Notes: generated by a model from the sequence alone, not told the origin. A stretch of DNA of 44,316 bases from Butyrivibrio sp. (GCF_024699075.1 NZ_JAILQF010000240.1:1-44316); one strand, 5' to 3'; positions 19,368 through 27,606 are shown, counted from the first letter of the stretch. Numbers and translations are program-made.

Positions 19368-19637
19368 TGTGGATAACTTTTTGTAAATATTCGGAATAAA
19401 TTTTATAAAAAAGTTATACACTGCCAATGTTAAGAACAAAATCAACACCAAAAAGGTGGATAAAATCCCAAAAGACCATTTTTTTATATCTGAAAAAAGG
19501 ACTTTATCCACACTTTTTCCACAAATTGTGGATTTTTATTATAAAAAACAAGTAAAACACAAGTTATCCACATTTTCTATATTTGGTTGTGGATAATATA
19601 TTTTTATACAAGATATTGATAAAAAAATTGTGGATAA
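19368..19637. other. oriC: cluster of DnaA boxes
   Basis: Five perfect TTATCCACA boxes: 19368-19376 (minus), 19504-19512 (plus), 19564-19572 (plus), 19588-19596 (minus), 19629-19637 (minus). Weaker sites are at 19455-19463, 19515-19523 and 19527-19535. The stretch is very AT-rich; 19597-19628 and 19638-19665 are the best candidates for the unwinding element. It lies between divergent dnaA and rpmH, the standard Firmicute origin location, and the flanking genes read away from it. Confidence 0.93.
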
Positions 19638-19693
19638 CTTTTTTCATATTTTTTTATTCCGTAACATACGGACAATTTAACGTATAATCATAC

Positions 19694-19722
19694 TTGACTA
19701 AAAGAATGATTTTATATATAAT
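19694..19722 (+). promoter_or_regulatory. rpmH: rpmH promoter
   Basis: TTGACT, 17-bp spacer, TATAAT at 19717-19722. Predicted start near 19729, giving a ~140-nt leader that contains the hairpin at 19764-19796. Confidence 0.8.
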
Positions 19723-19763
19723 TAGAACGATTTTTTCCACACAGGAATAATTACAGACCTATC

Positions 19764-19796
19764 AAAATCTGTTTTCCTGTCAGGGAAACGGATTTT
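19764..19796 (+). promoter_or_regulatory. Hairpin in the rpmH leader
   Basis: AAAATCTGTTTTCC and GGGAAACGGATTTT form a 14-bp stem (with G-T pairs) around TGTCA, followed by ATTTCCC. It lies in the 5' leader, 75 nt before the L34 start. It could be an attenuator or a stabilising leader structure; a strong T-tract is missing. Confidence 0.5.
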
Positions 19797-19870
19797 ATTT
19801 CCCGAGTCAAGATCTTGTAACTACAGGATTTTGCACTTGTATTATTTTTGTAAAGGAGGTGTTACAAGAC

Positions 19871-20008
19871 ATGGCAAAGATGACATTTCAGCCGCATAAG
19901 CTTCAGCGTAAGAGAGTACACGGTTTCAGAGCTAGAATGAGTACTCCAGGTGGAAGAAAAGTGCTGGCTGCCAGAAGACTTAAAGGTAGAAAGAGATTAT
20001 CCGCTTAA
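19871..20008 (+). CDS. rpmH: 50S ribosomal protein L34
   Basis: 45 residues, [20 protein letters not shown] then [25 protein letters not shown], a full L34 with the invariant core HGFRARM and [24 protein letters not shown] lies 10 nt upstream of the ATG. It is the first gene on the rightward side of oriC. A hairpin with a T-tract follows 15 nt after the stop. Confidence 0.97.
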   Translation: MAKMTFQPHKLQRKRVHGFRARMSTPGGRKVLAARRLKGRKRLSA

Positions 20009-20022
20009 GGATACTTGACGTA

Positions 20023-20058
20023 AAGGCTGCATTTAATATAAATGTAGCCTTATTTTTT
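20023..20058 (+). terminator. Intrinsic terminator between rpmH and rnpA
   Basis: AAGGCTGCATTT pairs with AAATGTAGCCTT (12 bp, one G-T) around a 5-nt loop, followed by ATTTTTT. Only 6 nt separate the T-tract from the rnpA ATG. It would make L34 mRNA far more abundant than rnpA mRNA. Confidence 0.8.
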
Positions 20059-20064
20059 AATTAA

Positions 20065-20406
20065 ATGAAATCAATAAGAAAATCACAAGACTTTAAAAAT
20101 GTATATAACAATGGTAAATCCATTGCTGATAGGTATCTGGTTGTGTATGTGTGGGAAAATAAGACGCAGGATAGCTATCTTGGTATTTCCTGTTCCAAAA
20201 AGATCGGAAATAGTGTTGTAAGGCATCACTTTGCAAGACTTATCCGTGAAATCGTGAGGCTACATGAACAGATGTTCAATAGTGGTTTGAACATCGTAGT
20301 CGTTGCCAGATCAGCAAGTAAGGACGCTGATTATCACACGCTTGAGGATTCTTTTCTTAAGCTTATGGCAAGAGCTCATTTAATGCAAAATAATGAGCAG
20401 GTCTGA
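20065..20406 (+). CDS. rnpA: Ribonuclease P protein component
   Basis: 113 residues, the protein cofactor of RNase P. The order FKNVYNNGKSIADRYLVVYV, GISCSKKIGNSVVRHHFARL and IREIVRLHEQ...GLNIVVVARS matches the family. The so-called RNR motif (usually RNRIKR) reads RHHFAR here (R53-H54-H55). No Shine-Dalgarno sequence is visible before the ATG, which sits directly after the rpmH terminator T-tract. Expression may depend on leaky termination and an unusual initiation. Location rpmH-rnpA-yidD is standard. Confidence 0.95.
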   Translation: MKSIRKSQDFKNVYNNGKSIADRYLVVYVWENKTQDSYLGISCSKKIGNSVVRHHFARLIREIVRLHEQMFNSGLNIVVVARSASKDADYHTLEDSFLKLMARAHLMQNNEQV

Positions 20407-20517
20407 TCTGTAGTTGCAGGTATCTTTTTAATATAGAAGATATTACTTTTCAGATTGTAGTAAAGCTGCATGTAACTATGAATATATGTGACGTCCATGA
20501 TCTATAAGGGGGTGCAC

Positions 20518-20727
20518 ATGAAAAAACTATTTATTTTTCTGATCAGGTTCTACCGGAAATATATATCGCCTTTTAAGAGCACTAAATGTCCCTATATACC
20601 GACATGTTCTGAATATGCTCTTGAAGCGGTTACCAAATACGGCGCTCTAAAGGGTGGGTTACTTGCATTATGGAGGATACTCAGATGCAATCCATTTTCC
20701 AGCGGCGGATATGATCCGGTTCCCTGA
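20518..20727 (+). CDS. yidD: Membrane protein insertion efficiency factor YidD
   Basis: 69 residues: an amphipathic N-terminus, then the family core [36 protein letters not shown] and [14 protein letters not shown]. YidD is membrane-associated and assists YidC. AAGGGGGTGCAC precedes ATG 20518; an in-frame ATG 30 nt upstream has no ribosome site. yidC follows 27 nt downstream. Confidence 0.94.
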   Translation: MKKLFIFLIRFYRKYISPFKSTKCPYIPTCSEYALEAVTKYGALKGGLLALWRILRCNPFSSGGYDPVP

Positions 20728-20754
20728 AAAGAGGGCAAGCGGAGGACTGCTTAA

Positions 20755-22098
20755 ATGTTCGAATTTATTGCAGTAATTCTGGGTTACATCATGAACGCTA
20801 TTTATGTCGTTCTTGCCGGAATTGCAGGGTTATTTACAAACAGTGATGGAAGCATTGCTGTCGGCAATATTGGTATTGCCATTATTCTTTTTACACTTAT
20901 TATTTATGTAGCTATGCTGCCTCTTACTTACAGACAGCAGAAGTTCAGTAAACTTCAGGCTAAGATGCAGCCTGAAATTAAAGCTATTCAGGATAAGTAT
21001 AAAAACAAAAAAGATACAGATTCACAGATGGCTATGAACCAGGAGATTCAGGCTGTATATGGCAAATATGGCGTATCTATGTCAGGTAGCTGTGTTCAGA
21101 TGATACTTCAGATGGTTATTCTTCTTCCTCTGTATCGTGTTATTTATAACATTCCAAAATACGTTCCAGCTGTTAACGAAGTATTCTCAGATCTTGGTAA
21201 TGCTCTTGTTAATCTTGGCGATTCAGCTACTGAAAAAGTAACAGGTCTTCTTTCAGGATCCGCAAGTGCTGCAGCTATTATTAAAGAGATGACAGAGAAT
21301 GGAGCATCAAGTGACTATTATGCACAGCTCCTTAACAAGTTCTCAACAGCTAACTGGACAGAGCTTTCAGATTGGGCTTCATCAACAGGTAACACAGATC
21401 TTGTTAATACTATCAACACAACATCTTCTAATGTTGATACTATGAACAGCTTCCTTGGACTTACCATTTCAAACTCACCTCAGTACATGTTCTCTGAGGC
21501 TATTGAGAAGTTCAATTCAAGCGGATTTTCTGCAGGTGTGATAATTGCTATTATTCTTGCTGTAATCGTTCCTGTACTTGCTTTCCTTACACAGTATCTG
21601 TCAGTTAAGCTTACAACTTCAATGACACAGTCAGGCCAGAAGCTTGATCCTAACGATCCTGCTTCTCAGATGCAGAACTCCATGAAGACTATGAACGTAG
21701 TAATGCCTATTTTCTCAGCATGGATCTGTTTCACACTTCCTGCAGGTATGGGTATCTACTGGATCGCAGCTGCTGTTATCCGTACAATCCTTGCTATCAT
21801 CGTTAATCACCGTATCGACAAGATCGACATTGATGCAATGATCGAAGAGAACCAGGCTAAGTACCAGAAGAAGCTTGAGAAGAGAAAAGACCTTACACCA
21901 GGCCTTACTAACTACGCTAACTTCTCTAACAGAAACCTTACTTCTCTTACTAAAGAGGTTACTACAAGCTCTGTTTCTGAAGATGATCGTACAAGAAGAC
22001 TTGAAGAAGTAGGAGCTTTATACGATTCTGGAAAGGCACGCAAAGATTCACTTTTAAATGCTGCCAATATGGTAAAAGAATACGATAGAACTCACTAA
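20755..22098 (+). CDS. yidC: Membrane protein insertase YidC/SpoIIIJ family
   Basis: 447 residues with five to six hydrophobic segments. The YidC core is clear: LFTLIIYVAMLPLTYRQQKF, AKMQPEIKAIQDKYKNK, SGSCVQMILQMVILLPLYRVI and the late segment ICFTLPAGMGIYWIAAAVI. The periplasmic-side loop (~150-250) is long and Ser/Thr/Asn-rich. The conserved hydrophilic-groove arginine (R366 in E. coli, R73 in B. subtilis SpoIIIJ) aligns with Tyr51. No lipobox. The C-terminal tail is charged and long. AGCGGAGGACTG precedes the ATG. Confidence 0.94.
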   Translation: MFEFIAVILGYIMNAIYVVLAGIAGLFTNSDGSIAVGNIGIAIILFTLIIYVAMLPLTYRQQKFSKLQAKMQPEIKAIQDKYKNKKDTDSQMAMNQEIQAVYGKYGVSMSGSCVQMILQMVILLPLYRVIYNIPKYVPAVNEVFSDLGNALVNLGDSATEKVTGLLSGSASAAAIIKEMTENGASSDYYAQLLNKFSTANWTELSDWASSTGNTDLVNTINTTSSNVDTMNSFLGLTISNSPQYMFSEAIEKFNSSGFSAGVIIAIILAVIVPVLAFLTQYLSVKLTTSMTQSGQKLDPNDPASQMQNSMKTMNVVMPIFSAWICFTLPAGMGIYWIAAAVIRTILAIIVNHRIDKIDIDAMIEENQAKYQKKLEKRKDLTPGLTNYANFSNRNLTSLTKEVTTSSVSEDDRTRRLEEVGALYDSGKARKDSLLNAANMVKEYDRTH

Positions 22099-22126
22099 TT
22101 GATATATGTAAACTAGGAGACTAAAG

Positions 22127-22909
22127 ATGAGTGAATATAAAGAATATGCTGCAAAAACAGTTTCCGAGGCAATAACAGAAGCTTGTGCGCAGTTATCAGT
22201 TACATCTGACCGCCTTGATTATCAGGTAGTCAGCGAAGGATCTACAGGTTTCCTCGGAATGGGAATCAAACCTGCTATTATCAAAGCTCGTATTAAGGAA
22301 GAGGAAGTTAAAGCCGAAAACTCTTTTGAAGAAAAAGAAGTTTCTGCTCCTTCAGAACCGGTAGTAGTTAAAGAAGAAACTCTTGAAAATAAAGAAAGCG
22401 AAGTTTCAAATGAAACAGTAAGCGAAGACAAAGCTCCTGCATCTTTTGACGAAGAAGCTATTGTATCTGCTGCAAGAGTATTCCTTGATGACGTATTTAA
22501 GGCAATGGAAATGCCTGTAGAACTTGATATTACTTTTGATAAAGAAAATATCGTTCTTAATATAGATCTTAAGGGCGCAGATATGGGTGTTCTTATCGGT
22601 AAGAGAGGTCAGACACTTGATTCCCTCCAGTACCTGGTATCACTTGTAGTTAACAGAGGCCAAGAAGATTACATCCATGTAAAGGTTGACACTGAGAATT
22701 ATCGTCAGCGTCGCAAGGCTACACTTGAAAACCTTGCCAAGAATATCGCTTATAAGGTTAGAAAGACCAGAAGAAACGTATCTCTTGAACCAATGAACCC
22801 TTACGAAAGAAGAATCATTCACTCAGCACTTCAGAATGACCGTTATGTTACAACTCATTCAGAAGGCGAGGAACCATATCGCAGGGTTGTTGTTACACTT
22901 AAGAAATAA
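22127..22909 (+). CDS. jag: Jag/KhpB-type RNA-binding protein
   Basis: 260 residues. Jag N-terminal domain (1-55, EYAAKTVSEAITEACAQLSV and GSTGFLGMGIKPA), an acidic linker (56-110), a KH domain with GKRGQ (158-162), and a C-terminal R3H domain with RRIIH (228-232). Jag/KhpB binds RNA and influences cell elongation and division in Firmicutes. It directly follows yidC (28 nt) as usual. TAGGAGACTAAAG precedes the ATG. A strong terminator follows. Confidence 0.94.
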   Translation: MSEYKEYAAKTVSEAITEACAQLSVTSDRLDYQVVSEGSTGFLGMGIKPAIIKARIKEEEVKAENSFEEKEVSAPSEPVVVKEETLENKESEVSNETVSEDKAPASFDEEAIVSAARVFLDDVFKAMEMPVELDITFDKENIVLNIDLKGADMGVLIGKRGQTLDSLQYLVSLVVNRGQEDYIHVKVDTENYRQRRKATLENLAKNIAYKVRKTRRNVSLEPMNPYERRIIHSALQNDRYVTTHSEGEEPYRRVVVTLKK

Positions 22910-22954
22910 TATTCGGCCTCTATTATAGGTAGAGGTGAAGAGTAAGATTTTACT

Positions 22955-22986
22955 ATACACCCCGCTTTTTAGTGGGGTGTATTTTA
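22955..22986 (+). terminator. Intrinsic terminator after jag
   Basis: ATACACCCCGC pairs with GTGGGGTGTAT around TTTTTA, followed by TTTATG. It ends the rnpA-yidD-yidC-jag transcript and separates it from the repeat block and mnmE. Confidence 0.8.
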
Positions 22987-22987
22987 T

Positions 22988-23146
22988 GAGTTTGAAAATA
23001 ATATTTTCAAACTCATTAGTCACTCGTTTCACTCGCGACATGAGGTTATGAGTATGAAAATAATATTTTCATACTCTCAGAAGTGGTGTAGAGAGCTCCA
23101 CCACTTCAACCATTAGTCACTCGTTTCACTCGCGACATGAGGTTAT
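22988..23146. repeat. Composite repeat block ending at the mnmE ribosome site
   Basis: Order: palindrome A1 (22988-23014, 13-bp arms GAGTTTGAAAATA), block B1 (23015-23049), palindrome A2 (23050-23076, arms GAGTATGAAAATA), hairpin C (GAAGTGGTG ... CACCACTTC, 23080-23107), block B2 (23112-23146). B1 and B2 are identical over 35 bp and contain CACTCGTTTCACTCGCGAC followed by ATGAGGTTAT. The ATGAGGTT of B2 is the Shine-Dalgarno of mnmE. The same A-C-B order recurs before rsmG. Confidence 0.85.
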
Positions 23147-23147
23147 T

Positions 23148-24569
23148 ATGATACATACAAATGAAGATACAATTGCTGCAATAGCGACTGCAGCCAGTGA
23201 TGCAGGTATAGGAATAATACGTGTGAGCGGCAGTAAAGCTGTAAGCGTTGTATCACGTTTTTATCAGAACTCAAAACATGAATATGACCTTGAACAGCAT
23301 GCAAACGGAACTATCCGCTTTGGATATTTTTGTGATGCAAAAGGCAATCTTATAGATGAAGTCATGGTATCAGTTATGAGAGCTCCTCATTCTTATACCA
23401 AAGAAGACGTTATTGAAGTTAATACTCATGGCGGAACCATGGTCATGCAGAAGATCCTTCACGAACTTATATCTGATGAGAATGAATGCCGACTTGCAGA
23501 ACCAGGAGAATTTACAAAAAGAGCTTTCCTTAACGGAAGAATTGACTTAACAAGAGCAGAAGCTGTAATGGATATTATAGAGGCTAAGTCAGAATTTGCC
23601 TTATCTAATTCTGAGAAACAGCTTCGCGGTGATATGCGAAACATCATTGTAGATATGAGAGCACAGATCATTTATGAGATGGCTTTTATCGAATCTGCTC
23701 TTGATGATCCTGAAAATTATGATCTGACAGATTATTCATCCCGGATCATGCCAATGTGCGACAAACTTATACGAAAATGCGATAACCTACTCAAAAGCGC
23801 TGACGAAGGAAGAGTACGTGCTACAGGTCTTAGCACAGTAATTATTGGAAAGCCTAATAGCGGTAAGTCTTCACTTCTTAATGTACTTACAGGTGAAGAG
23901 ACTGCAATCGTTACTGATATCGCAGGTACTACAAGAGATGTTATCGAGCATGACGTTAAGATTGATAATATACTCCTTCATGTAATAGATACAGCCGGAA
24001 TCCGCGATTCTGCTGATAAGATAGAAGCTATAGGTGTTGAGAAAGCAAGAAAATTCGCCAAAGAAGCTGAACTTATTATATATATGGTAGATTCCACTTC
24101 ACAGGTCGGCGATGAAGATATAGAGATTCTCACATCTGTAAAAGATAAAAAGATAATCGTCCTCCTTAACAAGACCGATAAGGAAGATGAGATAATAATT
24201 ACAAAAGAAAATATACAAAAGCTATTGGAAACTGTTGGTATTAACACTGGCGTTCCAATTATCACCACATCTATGATATTAGGAAACGGAATAGATGATC
24301 TAAAGAATGCGATCAGTGATCTTTTCTTTAATGGTAAGCTTGTCCCGGAAGATGAAATATATATTACTAACCTTCGTCATAAGCAGCTTCTTGAAAAAGC
24401 TGACAGATCTCTTAATCTTGTAAGAGACTCTATTGAACAGGGACTTAGCGAAGACTTCTATACAATAGATCTTCATGATGCATATGAAAGTCTCGGTCTT
24501 ATCATAGGTGAAGAAGTAGGAGATGACCTTGTAGAAGAGATATTCTCTAAATTCTGCATGGGTAAATAA
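23148..24569 (+). CDS. mnmE: tRNA modification GTPase MnmE
   Basis: 473 residues. With MnmG it makes the 5-carboxymethylaminomethyl group on wobble uridine of tRNAs. N-terminal folate-binding domain (DTIAAIATAASDAGIGIIRV), central helical domain, inserted G domain with GKPNSGKSS (about 234-242), DIAGTTRD, DTAGIRDS and NKTD, and the C-terminal FCMGK carrying the catalytic cysteine of the C-x-G-K motif. The start is fixed by ATGAGGTT, supplied by the upstream repeat, 5-8 nt before ATG. mnmG follows after 68 nt. Confidence 0.96.
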   Translation: MIHTNEDTIAAIATAASDAGIGIIRVSGSKAVSVVSRFYQNSKHEYDLEQHANGTIRFGYFCDAKGNLIDEVMVSVMRAPHSYTKEDVIEVNTHGGTMVMQKILHELISDENECRLAEPGEFTKRAFLNGRIDLTRAEAVMDIIEAKSEFALSNSEKQLRGDMRNIIVDMRAQIIYEMAFIESALDDPENYDLTDYSSRIMPMCDKLIRKCDNLLKSADEGRVRATGLSTVIIGKPNSGKSSLLNVLTGEETAIVTDIAGTTRDVIEHDVKIDNILLHVIDTAGIRDSADKIEAIGVEKARKFAKEAELIIYMVDSTSQVGDEDIEILTSVKDKKIIVLLNKTDKEDEIIITKENIQKLLETVGINTGVPIITTSMILGNGIDDLKNAISDLFFNGKLVPEDEIYITNLRHKQLLEKADRSLNLVRDSIEQGLSEDFYTIDLHDAYESLGLIIGEEVGDDLVEEIFSKFCMGK

Positions 24570-24637
24570 CTCATTATTAATATAGAAGCTAATATTTTTT
24601 TAAATATAGAAATACCATTTATATATTAAGGATAATT

Positions 24638-26587
24638 ATGATTAATACCGTATTTGATAATGTTGATGTATGTGTAATAGGTGCCGGTCACGCCGGATGT
24701 GAAGCAGCTCTTGCCTGCGCACGTCTTGGTCTTGAAACAGTTGTATTTACTGTAAGCGCCGACAATATTGCTTTTATGCCCTGTAATCCTCATATCGGAG
24801 GATCTTCCAAGGGACATCTCGTAAGAGAGATAGATGCTCTTGGCGGTGAGATGGGCAAAAATATAGATAAGACTTTCCTTCAGTCCAAAATGCTTAATGT
24901 ATCAAAGGGACCTGCAGTACATTCACTTCGTGCCCAGGCCGATAAGCTTCAATATTCTCTTCTTATGAAAAAGAAGCTTGAAGCTCAGGAACACCTTACG
25001 ATCAAGCAGACAGAAGTTGTTGAACTTATAACTGAAGAAGTTACACCCGAAAGCGTTGATGCTTTTGGCACAAACCTTAGTAAAGAAGGTTATAAATACA
25101 GGATCACAGGTGTAAAGATCGCAACAGGCGGAATATATAACTGCAAAGCCGTAATCCTTTGTACAGGAACTTACCTTAAGGCAAGATGTCTTTGTGGTGA
25201 ATCCATTACCTACACAGGTCCTAACGGAATGCAGCCATCTAATTCTCTTTCTGCTTCCTTAATTAATGCAGGAATTGAACTCAGAAGATTTAAAACAGGA
25301 ACACCTGCCAGAATGGATGGTAATTCTATAGACTATTCAAAGATGACAGAGCAGTTTGGTGATACCCCTGTTGTTCCATTTTCATTTTCAACAGATCCTG
25401 CCGAAGTTCAGAAACCTCAGGTTTCATGCTGGCTTACATATACTAATGAAAAGACACATGAGATCATCAGACAGAACATCGACAGATCACCTATGTATTC
25501 AGGTGTTATAGAAGGAATCGGACCAAGATACTGTCCTTCAATAGAAGATAAGGTTGTTAAATTCCCTGATCATGATAGACATCAGGTATTCATCGAGCCT
25601 GAAGGAACTTTTACAAATGAAGTTTATGTTGATGGTATGTCATCATCCATGCCTGAAGATGTTCAGCTTCAGATGTACAGATCCGTACCGGGACTTGAGA
25701 ATTGTAAGATAGTAAAAAATGCTTATGCTATCGAGTACGACTGCCTTGAATCAGGACAGCTTTCCCCTGTTCTTGAAGTAAGAACCATAAGAGGATGCTT
25801 TAGTGCAGGTCAGTTCAACGGAAGTTCAGGTTACGAAGAAGCTGCAGCCCAGGGTCTTTATGCCGGGATTAATGCAGTAAGACAGATTACAGGAAAGCCT
25901 TATATCACTATCGACAGAAGTGAGGGCTATATCGGAGTACTTATAGACGACCTTGTAACCAAAGATAATCACGAACCATATCGAATGATGACATCTCGTG
26001 CTGAGTACAGACTTTTCCTTCGTCAGGACAATGCTGATCTCAGACTTAGAAAAAAAGGCTATGAAGCAGGACTGATCTCTCAGGAGCAGTACGACTACCT
26101 TCTTCTTAAAGAAAAACTTATCGCAAGTGAGATAGAAAGGCTTAAGACTACACGAGTTGGAGCAAATGCGGCTGTTCAGAAATTCATGACAGAGCACGGC
26201 TCTTCAACTTTAAAAACAGCCTGCACCCTTGCAGAACTTATCTGTAGGCCTGAGCTTTCTTATGAAATTATTGCTGATATAGATCCAGACAGACCTCAGC
26301 TTACAAAAGATGTTACAGAGCAGGTTGAGATCAATATTAGATATGAAGGTTATATAACCAGACAGGAATCTCAGATAGCAGCATTCAAAAAGCTAGAAAA
26401 TAAACTTATTCCTGCTGACATTGATTATGATAAAGTATCAAGCCTTAGAATTGAAGCAAGACAGAAACTCAAGAAGTTTAAGCCTATTAATATAGGACAG
26501 GCAAGTCGTATTGGCGGAGTTAATCCTGCTGATGTATCAGTACTTCTTGTTTATATTGATTCAGTTTATAAAACAGATAAGACATAA
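24638..26587 (+). CDS. mnmG: tRNA uridine 5-carboxymethylaminomethyl modification enzyme MnmG (GidA)
   Basis: 649 residues, an FAD-dependent partner of MnmE. The Rossmann motif is VIGAGHAGCEAALACARLGL (near residues 12-31). Family blocks CNPHIGGSSKGHLVREIDAL, GTYLKARC, FKTGTPARMDG and the late SRAEYRLFLRQDNADLRL are present. The C-terminal helical part binds MnmE. TAAGGATAATT precedes the ATG. Length fits the long MnmG class. Confidence 0.96.
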   Translation: MINTVFDNVDVCVIGAGHAGCEAALACARLGLETVVFTVSADNIAFMPCNPHIGGSSKGHLVREIDALGGEMGKNIDKTFLQSKMLNVSKGPAVHSLRAQADKLQYSLLMKKKLEAQEHLTIKQTEVVELITEEVTPESVDAFGTNLSKEGYKYRITGVKIATGGIYNCKAVILCTGTYLKARCLCGESITYTGPNGMQPSNSLSASLINAGIELRRFKTGTPARMDGNSIDYSKMTEQFGDTPVVPFSFSTDPAEVQKPQVSCWLTYTNEKTHEIIRQNIDRSPMYSGVIEGIGPRYCPSIEDKVVKFPDHDRHQVFIEPEGTFTNEVYVDGMSSSMPEDVQLQMYRSVPGLENCKIVKNAYAIEYDCLESGQLSPVLEVRTIRGCFSAGQFNGSSGYEEAAAQGLYAGINAVRQITGKPYITIDRSEGYIGVLIDDLVTKDNHEPYRMMTSRAEYRLFLRQDNADLRLRKKGYEAGLISQEQYDYLLLKEKLIASEIERLKTTRVGANAAVQKFMTEHGSSTLKTACTLAELICRPELSYEIIADIDPDRPQLTKDVTEQVEINIRYEGYITRQESQIAAFKKLENKLIPADIDYDKVSSLRIEARQKLKKFKPINIGQASRIGGVNPADVSVLLVYIDSVYKTDKT

Positions 26588-26671
26588 ATTTATATTAGTA
26601 ATTATATGAATTAGATTCGCTTTATGATAATGGATCATTATCAGTAAAAATGATTTGTAATTTTGAGGAAT

Positions 26672-26767
26672 AAGTTTGAAAATAAAATTTTCAAACTTCA
26701 CAAAGTGGTGTCGCGAGCTCCACCACTTCAACCATTAGTCGCTCGCTTTGCTCGCGACATGAGGTTA
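26672..26767. repeat. Second copy of the composite repeat, before rsmG
   Basis: Palindrome A3 (26672-26698, arms AAGTTTGAAAATA with one mismatch), hairpin C (AAGTGGTG ... CACCACTT, 26703-26728), block B3 (26734-26767) with CGCTCGCTTTGCTCGCGAC then ATGAGGTTAA. It is the same order and orientation as at 22988-23146, and again ends as the ribosome site of the next gene. Its sequence happens to stay open in the rsmG frame, creating a false 36-residue N-terminal extension. Confidence 0.85.
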
Positions 26768-26770
26768 AAT

Positions 26771-27508
26771 ATGAACGATTACAGTAAGATGATCAGTGAT
26801 TTTAAATCCATAGGAATAGAATTATCTGATCATCAGATAGAACAGTTTGATAAGTATTATAATCTGCTTGTTAAATGGAATGAGGTAATGAACCTGACAG
26901 CCATCACTGAATTTAATGATGTATGTCAGCTTCATTTTGTTGACTCCATTATGGCAGCTCCATATTTTGATTTTACAAAAGAAGGATTAACACTTATTGA
27001 TGTTGGAACCGGAGCCGGATTTCCAGGTATTCCACTCAAGATAGTTTTCCCTTCTCTTAAGATTACTCTTCTTGATTCACTCAATAAGAGACTTAATTTC
27101 CTTAATGAAGTTATAACAGAACTTGGCCTTAACGAAGATGGAGGATCTATAGAAACTGTTCATGGAAGAGCAGAAGATTTCTCCAAAGCAAAAGGTGGAG
27201 TTTTACGTGAAAAATTTGATATCGGAACAGCAAGAGCAGTTGCTAATATGTCAACACTTTCTGAGTACATACTTCCATATGTAAAAGTTGGTGGTTTTTT
27301 TGTTGCGTACAAAAGCAACAAAATTAATGAAGAAATTGATTTGTCAAAAGCGGCTATAAAAACTCTTGGTGGAACTATAAGCTCTGTAAATAATACATTC
27401 TTACCTGACTCTGATATAGAAAGATCTATTGTAATTATTAACAAATCAAAACCAACTCCAAAATTATACCCCCGAAAAGCTGGACTACCTTCTAAACAAC
27501 CTCTATAA
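26771..27508 (+). CDS. rsmG: 16S rRNA (guanine-N7) methyltransferase RsmG (GidB)
   Basis: 245 residues. It methylates G527 of 16S rRNA using S-adenosylmethionine. The SAM-binding motif DVGTGAGFPGIPLKI and the preceding NLTAITE...LHFVDSI are clear, as is the late TARAVANMSTLSEYILPYVK. Start: the frame is open back to TTG 26663, but those codons lie in the repeat element. The homologous protein begins at MNDYSKMISDF (26771), 6-10 nt after ATGAGGTT. Confidence 0.95.
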   Translation: MNDYSKMISDFKSIGIELSDHQIEQFDKYYNLLVKWNEVMNLTAITEFNDVCQLHFVDSIMAAPYFDFTKEGLTLIDVGTGAGFPGIPLKIVFPSLKITLLDSLNKRLNFLNEVITELGLNEDGGSIETVHGRAEDFSKAKGGVLREKFDIGTARAVANMSTLSEYILPYVKVGGFFVAYKSNKINEEIDLSKAAIKTLGGTISSVNNTFLPDSDIERSIVIINKSKPTPKLYPRKAGLPSKQPL

Positions 27509-27548
27509 TAAATAAGAGTTCATAACGTGAATCTAAATTCAATTTCTT

Positions 27549-27564
27549 TGTTTCACGTGAAACA
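27549..27564. promoter_or_regulatory. parS site 1
   Basis: TGTTTCACGTGAAACA, a perfect 16-bp parS palindrome bound by ParB/Spo0J. It lies in the gap between rsmG and parA, 8 kb from oriC. Confidence 0.93.
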
Positions 27565-27606
27565 TTCCAATTTTTAGCTTTGTAATTCCAAAAAAGCACA
27601 AAACTT

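Noticed and set aside
22988..23146. CRISPR array
   Set aside because: The repeated blocks are only two here, the repeats are themselves palindromes of different kinds, there are no regular unique spacers and no cas genes.
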